From assembly GCA_026018925.1 (NCBI GenBank), contig JAKSZU010000009.1, positions 68,560,949 to 68,624,948 on the forward strand: a stretch of 64,000 nt of DNA. Direction: 5' to 3'. Position numbers and translations under genes: made by a program. Under the pieces are notes generated by a model. It was not told where the DNA came from. It made no database searches and saw only the letters and a list, made by a program, of their open reading frames with translations. Positions 12,237-23,584 of this stretch are shown in pieces. Within the stretch, counting starts at the first letter, position 1; every line of letters starts with the position of its first letter. The stretch comes from Tupaia tana. Lineage: Eukaryota > Chordata > Mammalia > Scandentia > Tupaiidae.

Positions 12237-12514
12237 AGGGAATCAGCAGTTGGCGTTATGGCTATGTCTCTGGACTCCCATGTAGCCAAACATGTGTGAG
12301 TCCTGGACCCGGTGGCTTAAACTCACACTGGGCATGTGTGCATGCATGCCCAAGATCCAGAGAGCAGAATGGAGGAGAAGGGATTGCGGCGTGGCCATAC
12401 TCCGGGGGTGGGGGGTGTGGGGAGATGATTTCTCACTTTCTGTCTCTCTGTTTCTCTGTCTTTCTGGCGAGCACATGCATCCTATAGCAAAAACCTCTCA
12501 AAAAAAAAAAAAAC
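12237..12514 (+). mobile_element. tRNA-derived SINE, type A
   Basis: Full length with perfect TSD agataaatgttggt (12223-12236, 12515-12528). It lies at the start of the LTR that follows. Confidence 0.96.
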
Positions 12515-12524
12515 AGATAAATGT

Positions 12525-12870
12525 TGGTTGGTAAATCCTAATGTTCAATGGTATTAGGTGGTGGGGCCCTTTATATTACAAATAAGGATGATTAGAGGTG
12601 CTTAGGTCATGAGAGTATATAGCTCTCATGATAGGGATTAATGCTCTTAAAAAGATACCCCAGAGGTTCCACCTGGCAAAAACAGAGGTTCCACAAAACA
12701 AAAACACAGCTGTGAACCAGGAAGTAAGCTCTCACCAGACATCACATCTGTTGGCTCTTCAATGTAGGACCTCCTAGTACCCAAATCTGTGAGAAATGTC
12801 TGCTATATGTTAGCCACACAGTTTATGGTAGTTTGTTATAAAAGCTAGAACAAAGACAAGAAACAATCTT
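12525..12870 (+). mobile_element. MaLR-type LTR fragment
   Basis: Reads aaatcctaatgttcaatggt, aggtggtggggcc, gctgtgaaccaggaag and a terminal tttatggtagtttgttataaa: the order of blocks known from mammalian MaLR/MLT1-like LTRs. The extreme 5' part is missing or displaced by the SINE. No internal retroviral genes are present. Confidence 0.75.
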
Positions 12871-13573
12871 TAAATGTTAATAATGATAAAAAAAAAAAGA
12901 TGCAGAAGAGTTAGTAAGATCTTAGGTGATAAGCCTGAAATAAATGTAGTATATTTTTCTCTCATCTTATTTTTAAATTTTATTTCACTAAAAAAATGTG
13001 TTTATGAGATTATTGTGCTCAATTTTCCTAACTATGAAGGACAATGGTTCTTGACACTGTTATTTTAGTGTTTTGGATTCAAAGAATGATGGAGGATGTA
13101 CTGTGGACATTTAATGGGTGGAGTGGAAGAGATGCCAAAATTCCTACAATATATAAAAAAGGTCCACACAAGACACAACTGTTTCACACATTGCATCATT
13201 TTCCCATGTAACACAGGGCTTGGAGGTCATTGTAAAATCTTACTCTAATTAAATAAACCTAAAACTATAACTCCTTCTAACATATAAGTGCAAAGAGTTT
13301 TTGTAAGATTTGAATATAAACAATTTTTCAGAAACACAACAACCTTGTGAACAAAAGAAAGACTGCATTTTGTTCAGAACTTTGGCAAGAGTTATTCACT
13401 ATTCAGAAAAATCACATTAGTGAAAGTAATGCAACATGTGATATTTAAGTTTTCAGTACAATACACCTACATCGGTCTGCATTTCTAGCAATCACATTTA
13501 TGGCAATTCTATTTAGAAATACAAGTTCTTTATCATTTCATTACTTCTTATGTTACTGTGACTAATCAATATC
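12871..13573. other. Intergenic DNA
   Basis: No recognised feature. Confidence 0.5.
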
Positions 13574-13588
13574 AAGAGACATTATTTT

Positions 13589-13859
13589 TTTTTTTTTTTT
13601 TTTTTTTTTGAGAGGTTTTTGCTATAGGGCGCGTGCGCTCGCCAGACAGACAGAGAGAGACAGAGAGATAGAAAGCAGGAAATCACCCCCCAGGGGGGAT
13701 GGCCACGCCGCAATCCCTTCTCCTCCATTCTCCTCCCGGGATCTTGGGCACGCACGCACACGCGCCCGGCGTGAGTTTAAGCCGCCGGGTCCGGGACTCG
13801 AACCGCAGTCGACTACGTGGGAGTCCAGCGACATAGCCATTACGCTAACTGCTGGTCCC
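13589..13859 (-). mobile_element. tRNA-derived SINE, subtype A1 (young)
   Basis: Near-consensus minus copy with perfect TSD aagagacattatttt (13574-13588, 13860-13874). A1 markers are present on the complementary strand (gaaagcaggaaatc, gccgccgggtcc). Confidence 0.98.
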
Positions 13860-13874
13860 AAGAGACATTATTTT

Positions 13875-14345
13875 GTTAAAAATTATTTTCTTTTGTCTTC
13901 GTTTTATATTACAAATAGGGGATTCAATTGATTTTTGAATTTAGAATTGAGGGCACAGTACAGTATCTGAGTTTCATCTAGGATGATAAACAGCACTGTA
14001 TGATATTAATAATCTGGATAAGATAGGTCTTGCTTCTATTATATGTATTTTTCTGAAATCTCAGCGATTTAATATAGTATCTGTTGGTCACATAGTCATA
14101 TGTGAGTTGGATGGCCCTTCTTGGTCTTGTATCTTTGGGTCTTCAGGGCTGCTATGGCAGTAAGAGAGAGGAATGGAAAAGTTAGACTTGTTATAGAAAT
14201 GACATACTATATATGCTCACATTTCCCTGGACAAATCTAGTATACATCATGAATTTAAATGCAAGGGTGCTTGGGAACTACAAAGAACCATGAATGTTAA
14301 TTAGCACCAACAGTCTCTACCACAGGGTCATTAAAAACTATTTAT
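13875..14345. other. Intergenic DNA
   Basis: No recognised feature. Confidence 0.5.
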
Positions 14346-14529
14346 TGTATACTCTGGTTTAAATAATGGTTTGTCCTCCCAAGTATTTGTATGTTATGAT
14401 TTGGTCCCTGATATAATTGCAGTAGGTGGTGGTAAGACCTTTAAGAAGACCTGTCTTCAATGTGGGTGAACAACATCCAATTGACTGGGTGCATGGGAAG
14501 AATAAACAGAAAAAGTCGAAAGGTCTATT

Positions 14530-14588
14530 TCCTCTCTCTCTCCCTCCATCTCTCGCTTTCTTTCTCCCTCCCTCCCTCCCTCTCTCTC
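14530..14588. repeat. C/T-rich low-complexity tract
   Basis: Runs of ctct and ccctccctccct inside the LTR. Confidence 0.9.
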
Positions 14589-14718
14589 CATGAGTCTATT
14601 CCTCCCTCAGTTCTCTGTCTTCTATGTTGTAACAGCATGAGATACTGATCAGATGCTGGCCACATGACCTTGGACTTCCCAGTCATCAGAATGATGAGCC
14701 AAATAAATCTCTATGCTT

Positions 14719-14980
14719 TTTTTTTTTTTCTTGGAGAGGCTTTTGCTATAGGGTGTGTGCGCTCGCCAGACATACAGAGAGAGAGAGACAGAAAACAAGA
14801 AATCACCCTCCAGGGGGGATGGCCATGCCGCAATCCCTTCTCCTCCATTCTCCTCTCGGGATCTTGGGCACGCATGCACATGCGCCCAGCGTGAGTTTTA
14901 AGCCACCGGCTCCGGTACACGAACCTTGGTAGACTACGTGGGCGTCCAGCGACATAGCCATTACACTAATTGCTGGTCCC
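14719..14980 (-). mobile_element. tRNA-derived SINE, type A
   Basis: Full-length minus copy inserted in the LTR. Flanks ctctatgctttt and ctctattcttta form the target duplication. Confidence 0.95.
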
Positions 14981-15046
14981 TCTATTCTTTATAAATCATC
15001 CAGTCACAGATATTTCTGTTAGCAACACAATAACAAAGACCGTATG

Positions 15047-15086
15047 CAAAGTATACCGTGGATCTGTGAGGACTGAGATATGTATG

Positions 15087-15125
<39 letters not shown>

Positions 15126-15374
15126 AGAATAAAGAAAGGAGTGGATATAATCCTCCTTTCTAAAACTCCTCTAAAAGTCTGCATGTTTTCTTTCTCTTCA
15201 ACCTATTTCTCACCTGTACATATTTTTCTAATTTGAAGTTAATTTACTGAAAAAAAAATCAAACAAGTGCTAGCATTTCATGTGCCCAACATTGGCTACA
15301 ATGTTTGGGAGGCTACCACATTTATTATTCAATGAAACTGTTACGATTATTAGGATATGGCAGTGAGAATAAGG
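15047..15374. other. Intergenic DNA with a TA tract
   Basis: Contains (TA)n at about 15079-15120. Nothing else recognised. Confidence 0.6.
15079..15120. repeat. (TA)n microsatellite
   Basis: Nearly pure TA run. Confidence 0.95.
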
Positions 15375-15551
15375 CAATGGAGAATAGTCATGCTGTAGTC
15401 CTCTGTCCTACATCTCTTCACCTTGTCAGGATTTGGAGCATGTATGCACACATGCTTGGTGTGTTTCTGAAGTCACCAGGTTTGGGACTCAAATCACATA
15501 GTCAGTCATGTGGAATGCACCTCCTATACCACCAAGCCACAGGCTGACTCC
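15375..15551 (-). mobile_element. Old, 3'-truncated tRNA-derived SINE
   Basis: Only the head-proximal part is clear (minus strand): it ends ataccaccaagccacaggctg. The poly-A side has decayed. Confidence 0.65.
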
Positions 15552-15914
15552 AATTACTTAATTTTAAGACTGCACAGAGGGCCTCTACTTTTTTTGGGTA
15601 ATAGAGTAAATATATCTTTGATCTTTGTCAATATTGATTGATGTACATGTCCATTCATTTTACAATAGAACAAATTGAAAGAATTAATGAAGACATTATT
15701 TCGAGAGTGAAGAACCTTATGTTAACTTTGTGGCTTTACTGTGGTGTAGGGTGGCCACATGTTCCACTTTGTTGGTGCAGTCCCATTATATACCTGTTGT
15801 CCTGGAGTACTGTATAGTTTAGCATTTGTTTGTCCTAGAAACTAAATATTGCCATTAGAATGATAAATCACGTGGTCTCCTATTATTAAGTAACAGGGTA
15901 GAGTTTGGGTATAT
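15552..15914. other. Intergenic DNA
   Basis: Nothing recognised. Confidence 0.5.
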
Positions 15915-16130
15915 CATCTATTTATTGAACACCTTTTATATATTTGGCACTATACTAAGTACGTCAAATACTTTATCTTATAGTGGCTCCTTGAAGTAGA
16001 AAGTATTTTCCATATATAAGTCAAGTATCCAAGGTTCAAACAGGTTGTATCACTTGAAGAGCATACACATAGCATAAACAATGAATCTGGAAGCCCAAAG
16101 TCCAACTGCATCTTTTTCACTGCATCATAC
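15915..16130 (+). mobile_element. MIR-type ancient SINE
   Basis: Follows the MIR order: tttattgaacacc...tttggcactatactaag, a gap, then aagtatccaaggttcaaac and tctggaagcccaaagtccaa, ending tttcactgcatcatac. Heavily diverged. Confidence 0.75.
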
Positions 16131-16230
16131 ATCCCTATATGTCACCATTTATTCACTTTTACAAAAGTGATAAACATCTCTGATTAAAAAAAATTCTAGA
16201 ACAGTTGTGAGTTTAAATTGTGGCAAATTG

Positions 16231-16474
16231 GGACCAACAGATGGCATAGTGGTTACATCACTGGACTCCCAGATAGTCGACCACGGTTCAAGTCCCAAAC
16301 CCAGTAGCTTAAAACTCACATGAGGCATGTGTGAGTGGTCAAAATCCTGAGAGGAGAATGGAGGAGAAGGGACTGTGATTTGGTTATCTCCCCTGGGGGG
16401 GGGGGTGATTTTTCGCTTTCTGTTTCTCCAGCGAGTGCACATGCCCTATAGCAAAAATCTCTCTAAAAAAGGAA
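16231..16474 (+). mobile_element. tRNA-derived SINE, type A
   Basis: TSD attgtggcaaattg / attgttgcaaactg (16217-16230, 16477-16490). Contains an expanded G run near 16395. Confidence 0.94.
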
Positions 16475-16591
16475 AAATTGTTGCAAACTGGGGTAGGACA
16501 CTAAGAGCATTTTAAAATGCTACTCAGATGCATATAATTTTATTCAGTCCTCACACAGATGAGAGTGATATAAATTCAGTGTAATTGTTTC

Positions 16592-16780
16592 CTTTTTTTT
16601 AAAAAAAGAATTATTTATTTATTTAATTCCATTTCTTCTTATTATTATTTTAAATTTGACCAGGCAGAGGCAGAGAGAGAAAGGGAAAGTGAGAGAGCAA
16701 GCTGCCAGGTGTGAGACTTGAACCATGGTTGGAGATATGGGAATCCAGCACCTGTAACCACCATGGCACTTGCTGACCCC
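16592..16780 (-). mobile_element. Short SINE, type C
   Basis: TSD cagtgtaattgtttc / cagtgaaattatttt. Tail (attt)n, aaatttgaccagg, head ending catggcacttgctgacccc. Confidence 0.92.
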
Positions 16781-16834
16781 CAGTGAAATTATTTTCATTC
16801 TATTTGCCAAGCATATTAAAAATAAGTCTTGTAT

Positions 16835-17383
16835 CAGCCCTGCTGCCTACTGGTTAAAGGGGCTGGATCCTCATGGTCAGCCATGGTTTGAATCCAGTCC
16901 CAGCAGCTTAAAAAACACTCTGGATAGGGCTAGCATGTGGCCTGGACATTGCTGGACTCACACATGGCCAACTGCTGAATGAATCCCAGACTCAGCAGCT
17001 TAAAACTCACACTGAGCGCCTGTGCAGGCATGCCCATGATCCTAAGAGAATGAAAGAGAAGGAATTGCAGTGTGGCCATCCTCCCTAGGGGGTGATTTCT
17101 CACTTTCCCTCTCACTGTTTCTGTCTCTCCTTCTCTCTCCAGAGAGCACATGCACCCTATGGCAAAAACCTCTTAAAAAAAAAAAAAAAAGAAAGAAAAG
17201 AAAGAAAGAAAAATACTCTGGGTGCATGTGAGTATGTATGTGCCCCAAATCCCAACATGATGGAGAAATAAAGGGATTGTGGTGTGACCATGCCCCATTG
17301 GGGGAGTGCTTTCTCTCTCTTTCTCTCTGCCTGGCAAGCACACATGCCCTCTGGCAATAAAAAATAAATTAATGAATAAAATG
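16835..17383 (+). mobile_element. tRNA-derived SINE, type B, split by a type A SINE
   Basis: The head (ctgctgcctactggttaaag to ttaaaaaacactctgga) and the 3' part (aaatactctgggtgcatg to ccctctggcaataaaaa) are separated by the inner SINE at 16926-17207. Together they make one ordinary type B element. Confidence 0.92.
16926..17207 (+). mobile_element. tRNA-derived SINE, type A, nested in type B
   Basis: Flanked by aaaaacactctgg and aaaaatactctgg, a duplication of the host SINE's own sequence. The tail has grown to (aaag)n. Confidence 0.93.
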
Positions 17384-17740
17384 TCTCTTCAAGTTAAAAA
17401 CCTGGCAAGTCATAAGTTTCATGTATTTTCTGTTTTGTAATCAACATATAATAATTATTTAAATAAGTTCTGCTATGGGTTCTTAAATAATCTGGGTTTA
17501 CTTTGTTTGATAGTGTGCTTTAACCACTCTATAATACTATTACTAATAGCGATCATACAAATAATTCTCTTACAGCAAACATGTATAAAACATATTACTC
17601 ATATATGTGTATATATTACTTATGTATCATATATATACACACATATGCCTATATATTAGTATAAATCAACTGCTGTTCTAAGGAATGTATATATTATATA
17701 TATATATACACACATACATATATATATATATAAATATAAA
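17384..17740. other. AT-rich DNA with TA/TG tract
   Basis: Alternating purine-pyrimidine sequence at about 17600-17740 (tatatacacacatac units). No gene. Confidence 0.6.
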
Positions 17741-17905
17741 TCATTTTTATCATTACAATAACCCTGTGAGTTATGTTCATTATTATTCTCCTCATGTTAC
17801 AGAAAACTAAGGTACAGAGCAGTTCGATAATTTGCCCAGAGTCGTACAGTATTGAATTGCAGAGCAGAGATTTAAATCCACTGTACAAATGTCCCTTCCA
17901 GCAGT
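17741..17905 (+). mobile_element. MIR-type ancient SINE
   Basis: Contains attacaataaccctgtgag, tcatgttacagaaaactaag, gtacagagcagttcg and gcagagatttaaatcca, the MIR core order. Confidence 0.82.
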
Positions 17906-19186
17906 TCTATGTGTTTTTTAAAATCTATTCTGTGCAGGTTTTAATAATTTTACCAATTGTGGCAAACACATCAACAAGTTTCACTGCTGTTATTTTATCA
18001 AAGTGATTATTGATTTTATTGTCCAAGATTTATTTACTTGTTTTTGTGGCTTCCTCCCTGTATATATTATACCAAGTACATTCTGAAGTGATCTTTGGAT
18101 TGCGATTTTAGAGCTGTGAAATTTCTTTCTAAGGACCCATGTAACCTTGAATAATCTGTATAGCAATGGTCTTTTGCATTATTTTGGCTCTGAATCCTCA
18201 GTGAATTTAAGAATCATGTAGGGTATTATTTAAGATGCAGACTCATGGGTTTTAATTTAATAAGCTTAAATGACATTTCCAGACTCTGCACTTTTAAACA
18301 AATGTTTCAGGTTGTTTGGACATGTGGTTTGAGTATTTTACTGAGGAATTCTAACCCATGCCGCTTAAGCTTGGTTAACTTCTGAATATATATTCAACTA
18401 TACCTATTTGCCACATATTATCTTGATTGATCCATAACTAAATTTTAATTATGTATTTGTAATATACTTTAGTGACAATAACTATATTGGATGTCTGTAG
18501 TGAATCCTTCATCACATTCTACCTTGGCTTCATTTAGCAGTTACACATAGCTTCATCCTCACAGTGATATTAACAAAGTTGGTGCAAGTGGTCCTGTGAA
18601 GCTTCAGCTATAAAGCTTTCCATGTCTTAATCTGTTGTTAACTCATTTGCATATTTCTGCTGGGTTATAAACTGTCTTTCCAAATGCTAATGATGCACTA
18701 ATGGTCATTTTTTGACTTGCTACCTTGTGTGCAGTGCAAGACAACTTGCTACTGAAATTCCTCAGGTTTGTAATTTGTTACTAATAAATGTAGCCTATGT
18801 TAATTACTCCCCTTACACCTTTTTCATATGGTAGAGTGATTCTCTCATTTGCTGTTTTTAGGTGATATATGTTAGGCTTGTTAGTAACACTTCTCTTAAC
18901 ATATTGAGAGTTGTAATTCGGTATGGGGTCATTTTCATAGTTCTTACTGTATTTGAACTAAAACTAGAGGTAAGTTTATTGCCTTATTTTGTTGCTATCA
19001 TTAATTAAAAGTCACTCATGCATTCAATGTGTTATTAACTTTCTTTACTTTCCTTAAAAGTTACATTTAGCCCCAATTGGGGATTTTCTTTTTTCCAGTG
19101 CTTTGGTGAGTATCACAAGATGATTCATGAATAAATGGACTATATCACCTATATTCCTGGTGAGAACTGAAACTCTTTTTTCCAAT
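17906..19186. other. 1.3 kb SINE-free, mostly unique DNA
   Basis: About 18185-18350 resembles a decayed MER5-type hAT fragment (ctctgaatcctcagtgaatt, gatgcagactcatgggt). About 18360-18900 is unique by eye and contains an octamer-like atttgcat at 18645. No gene model. Confidence 0.45.
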
Positions 19187-19446
19187 TTTATTGATTTATT
19201 CTTTTCATTTACAACAGAACACATGGACTCACTAGAGAGGGAGAAAATGTGAGAGTAAGAGACAAAGGACTTCCCAGCGGGGATGGTCACACCACAATCC
19301 CTCCTCCTCCATTCTCCTTGCAAGATTATAGGAAGGCAGCACAGGCACCAGGAGTGTTTTCCAAGCTGGTGGCTGGGTCCAGGACCCAAACCTTGCAGTT
19401 GGCCACGTGGGAGCCAGACTGCCTTAACCATCACATCTCTGTCTTG
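19187..19446 (-). mobile_element. Old tRNA-derived SINE
   Basis: Decayed minus copy: ttattcttttcatttacaac tail side, head ending gccttaaccatcacatctct. Confidence 0.75.
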
Positions 19447-19654
19447 TTAGCAATTTTCTTTTCTAAAAAAATGTTATCTTGCTATATGAAAAGCTGGAAA
19501 TATAACTATTTTCTTTTTTTTTTTTCACTCTTTATCCATTTGTTAGGCACCAATAATCACACAACATTTTTTTTTTTTGCTTCAAATGCCATAACGATAT
19601 GTGGACTAAGCTACCTGAAAACAATGAGAAAGGTATAAATAAAAATAAAAATTG

Positions 19655-20140
19655 GTAGCTACAATTTATTGAGTGCTAAATGTTCAATTTAACCTTTAGA
19701 TAATCATAAGAAACAGATATTATGGGACCAGCAGTTAGCGTAATGGCTAAGTCGCTGGACTCCCACATAGTCGACCACGGTTCAAGTCCCGGACCCGGTG
19801 GCTTAAACTCACGCCGGTCACGTGTGCGTGTGTGCCCAAGATGCCAAGAGGAGAATGGAGGAGAAGGGATTGCAGCGTGGCCATCCCCCTGGGGGGTGAT
19901 TTCTCGCTTTCTATCTCTCTGTCTCTCTCTGTCTGTCTGTCGAGTGCACGCGCCCTATAGCAAAAACCTCTTCAAAAAAAAAAAAAAAGAAAGAAACAGA
20001 CATTATTATCTACTTGTGACTGAGAAAATAAATCAGTATTCAGGAAGCTTATATCATTAATTCACTGTTACCCAGCTAGTAAAAGTGGGCAATCTTACTT
20101 AGTGGCATAAAACTCAAAAGCTCTTGCTTTAAACTTTTCT
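19655..20140 (+). mobile_element. MIR-type ancient SINE split by a young SINE
   Basis: Left part tttattgagtgctaaatg...taatcataagaaacag. Right part cattattatctac...gttacccagctagtaaaagt. The two halves join across the SINE at 19724-19990. Confidence 0.8.
19724..19990 (+). mobile_element. tRNA-derived SINE, type A
   Basis: TSD agaaacagatattat / agaaacagacattat (19709-19723, 19991-20005). Near-consensus. Confidence 0.97.
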
Positions 20141-20359
20141 GTAAATTAAATATAGTCATCTCTACAGCAAGAAGATAACAAGGACAAGGATAGGTAAGAG
20201 ATTTTAACAAACACAAAAGTTAATTTTATACTTTTCATTAAACTTCTAAAATATTAAGATATTAGGTATTGAAAGCTCCTTTGCAGGACATTTGTTTGGT
20301 GTTTGGATATTAATCCATAATTCATAGACAGTTTTCTTTGTTTAATTCAAACTTATCTT

Positions 20360-20628
20360 TTTTTATTTATTTTTTTGGAGAGTTTTTTTCTACAGGGCGT
20401 GCGCGCTCACCATAAAGAGAGAGACAGAAAGAGAGAGACAGAAAGCGAGAAATCACCCCCCAGGGGGATGGCCATGCTGCAATCCCTTCTCCTCCATTGT
20501 ACTCTTGGGATCTTGGGCACACACGCACATGCGCCCGGTGGGAGTTTAAGCCACTGGATCCAGGACTTGAACCACGGTTGGCTAAATGGGAGTTCAGTGA
20601 CAAAGTCATTATGCTAACTGCTGGTCCC
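20360..20628 (-). mobile_element. tRNA-derived SINE, type A
   Basis: TSD aacttatctt on both sides (20350-20359 and 20635-20644). Full-length minus copy. Confidence 0.95.
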
Positions 20629-20644
20629 AATACTAACTTATCTT

Positions 20645-21140
20645 GCATGGAGAAAAGACAATCGTCATTTTCTGAACACTTCTCAAAATTTGAATCTTTT
20701 TCTCTCTTTCTCAACAATGAATAACGGCTCTTTTTAATTCTCTTTTTCCAGCTTTTATTGAGTCTTATCTTCTGACCATTGGCTCTGCTTCAGTTGGATA
20801 CCATCACTTTCTGACTCCTGATTTCTGCTTTATAATGGCATTTCTGCAGCTATAAATTGATAACTAGCTAATTTCCTTGTCTAGTTTGATACTAAACCAT
20901 AGTAATAACCTGATCCACGAACGAGGCTAAGCTTGAGAGAAGGAAGAACAATAAAAAGAAGAGAAAAAGGAAATAGAGAAGAAAATTATTCTCTCTTGGT
21001 TTGACTTCATGCTGGTTAGCAAACTATTGTCTCAGCTTTACAGCCTTCTCCTTTCTCTCCATTTTGTGTTGCTGTGGCTGAGACTACAAACTACAAGCTC
21101 AATTTGGCTTTACCATTTGACTCCTTGTTAAATTATCTGT
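20645..21140. other. Intergenic DNA
   Basis: Nothing recognised; an A/G-rich stretch lies at 20935-20985. Confidence 0.5.
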
Positions 21141-21423
21141 GGCCAACAAATGGCATAGTGATTACATTGCTGAACTCCCACATTACTAACTACGGTTCAA
21201 GTCCTGAACCCGGTGACTTAAAACTCATGCCTGGTGCATGTGCATGCATGCCCCCAAGATTCTGAGAGGAGAATGGAGGAGAAGGGATTGCAGCATGGCC
21301 ATCCCTCCTGGGGGATGATGTCTCACTTTCTGTCTCTCTGTCTCAGTCTATCTCTTTGGTGAGTACGCATGCCCTGTTGCAAAGATCTCTAAAAAAAAAA
21401 AAACACACACACACACACACACA
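21141..21423 (+). mobile_element. tRNA-derived SINE, type A, with (AC)n tail
   Basis: Full length. The poly-A tail changes into (CA)n at 21403-21423. Confidence 0.93.
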
Positions 21424-21719
21424 ACTCCTGGTAAACTGCACTGGAAAGGGAGGAAAATGTTTCTTCCATTCAGCTTTGAATTGGCTTGAGGTTCCTGTAA
21501 GCATTAACTCAGAAATAGCACTGCTATCTGTAGCAGCTGCTAAATCCCTCTGCAGTTTTTCCAACATTAGCAGAGCTAGATTAATCATCTCCTCTAAAAG
21601 ACACCAGCATCAGCCAACAGGTCCCTTCTTCCCAGATGTCTAGGTTCTAGTCACATAGTTCTCCTTTACCATTCAGAGATACTAGCACCAGCCTTACACT
21701 GCTTTTCCTTAGAGGTCTT

Positions 21720-21991
21720 TTTTTTTTTTTTTTTTTGGATAGATTTTTGCTATAGGCAGCGTGCGCTTGCCAGACAGACAGAGAGAGACATAGAGACAGA
21801 AAGCGAGCAATCACCCCCCAGGGGGAATGGTCACACTGCAATCCCTTCTCCTCCATTCTCCTTTCGGGATCTTGGGCACGCACGCACATGTGCCTGGCGT
21901 GAGTTTTAAGCCACCAGGTCTAGGACGCGAACCACGGTCGACTACGTGGGAGTCCAGCGACATAGCCATAACGCTAATTGTTGGTTCCCCC
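21720..21991 (-). mobile_element. tRNA-derived SINE, subtype A2
   Basis: Perfect TSD tccttagaggtctt (21706-21719, 21992-22005). The complement shows the A2 B box (gacgcgaacc) and the gtgaccatt-type body. Confidence 0.97.
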
Positions 21992-22311
21992 TCCTTAGAG
22001 GTCTTAATTTCAACTCCACAGTGTCTTTTCTTCAGGTTTCAAAATTTTAATAATTCAAACATCTTCCCATGTTTCCCACATCCTTAGGAATAGTGACTTT
22101 CTGCAGTTGCTACATTTCTTCTTAACCCTTTTTGTTATAAGGGAACTTTACACCTAGCTACAAATTCTCTATATGAATACATTTTTTTCCCATCCAAACA
22201 ACCAGTATGGCTCCCAAAGCAACTCCCAATTAATACAGTCCCTGACTTAAGTCTAATGAAGGAAAGTAAAACTACACTATTTAAATGTTTTTCTCATATA
22301 TTGTAATCTCA

Positions 22312-22568
22312 TTTTTTTTTTGAGAGGTTTTTTGCTATAGGGTATGTGCGCTCACCAGAAAGACAGAGACAGAGAGACAGAAAGTGAGAAATCACCCCCC
22401 AGGGGGGATGGCCATGCTGCAATCCCTTTTCCTCCATTCTCCTTTTGGGATCTTGTGCACACACGCACACGCACCCGGCGTGAATTTAAGCCACCGGGTC
22501 CAGGACTCGAACTGCGGTCAACTAGATGGGAGTCCAGCGTCATAGTCATTACTCCAACTGCTGGTCCC
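22312..22568 (-). mobile_element. tRNA-derived SINE, type A
   Basis: TSD tgtaatctca (22302-22311, 22569-22578). Full length. Confidence 0.96.
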
Positions 22569-22578
22569 TGTAATCTCA

Positions 22579-23303
22579 AAATTAAGAGTTCCACAGAGTT
22601 ATTTAGAAAACTTGCATAAGTGCCAACTCTTTGTCTCTACCTATAGGGATTCAGAACCAGTAGATTTGAGGGGAGGTTCAGGAATCTGCATTTTAAATGC
22701 ACATCACTGGTGGTTATATTATCAGATGGGAAAGCTGGGTTCCATGAAATATTTGGTTCTTTGGGTCCAGGCCTCAAAGGTTAAAGACCCACCCTGAGAC
22801 ACAGAATGAAGCCACAAACACAGGTAAAGTAGGAAAAGAGACATTTTTCATAGGAAAGTAAAAATTTTGAACAGAAAAAGAGAATTCACCTCATGCCCAG
22901 TAAGTGTGTGGGTGGGCAGCTGTCTGAGGACACCTGCACTGGAAATGGGATTCTTCGGTATTGCTTTTATTGTGTGGTCTTGTTATGCATATGTAAGAAG
23001 GGAGGTCTGTCATTGTAGCTGGCTTCTTTGATTTAGCAGCTTTTTAGCTGTGCTTGTGTACTTCTCATCAGGTAAGGGAATTTGATAGCCCAGTTATGCA
23101 TGCCAGTGTGGACTTTGAAGGTATGAGCATGTGCATAGGGGTGACGCTACCCATATCAGTTTATTGTCCTGAATTGGAAGTGGGATGTTGAGCAAGTATT
23201 CCAGTGAATTCATATGTCTATATACGGGATGGTGGGAGGGAAGATAGTAAATTTCTACTAGGTTTTTGAAGAAAGCTGAGGTATTAAAAAATGAGATGAG
23301 TTG
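22579..23303. other. Intergenic DNA
   Basis: About 22640-22790 (gttcaggaatctgcatttta) resembles a decayed MER5-type hAT fragment. The rest, including the more G-rich 22880-23080, is not recognised. Confidence 0.4.
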
Positions 23304-23584
23304 AGGCCAGCAGGTAGCATTCTGGTTAAGGTGCTTTACTGCTATTTGACAGATCATGTTTCAAGTCCTGGACTCAGCAGCTTGGACATCACAACAGGCA
23401 CATGTGTGTGCATGCCCAAAATCCTGACAGAAGAATGGAAGAGAAGGGACTGTGGCATGGTTATCCTTGCTAGGGAGGGATTTCTCACTTTGCCTCTCTG
23501 TCTCTTCTTCCCCAGCGAGTGCACAGGCCCTATGGCAAACCTAACAAAAAAAAAAAAAAAAAAAAAAAAAGAAAGAAAAAAAGA
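23304..23584 (+). mobile_element. tRNA-derived SINE, type A (old)
   Basis: Head ggccagcaggtagcattctgg; end ccctatggcaaac; long poly-A and (aaag)n at 23546-23584. Confidence 0.9.

Larger units (their letters stand above)
14350..15046 (+). mobile_element. MaLR-like LTR interrupted by a SINE
   Basis: Recognisable LTR blocks: tactctggtttaaat, gtaggtggtggtaagacc, a C/T-rich stretch at 14530-14588, gatgagccaaataaatctct, then after the SINE tttataaatcatccagtcac and atttctgttagcaaca. The aaataaa acts as the former polyadenylation signal. Subfamily not assigned. Confidence 0.7.
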
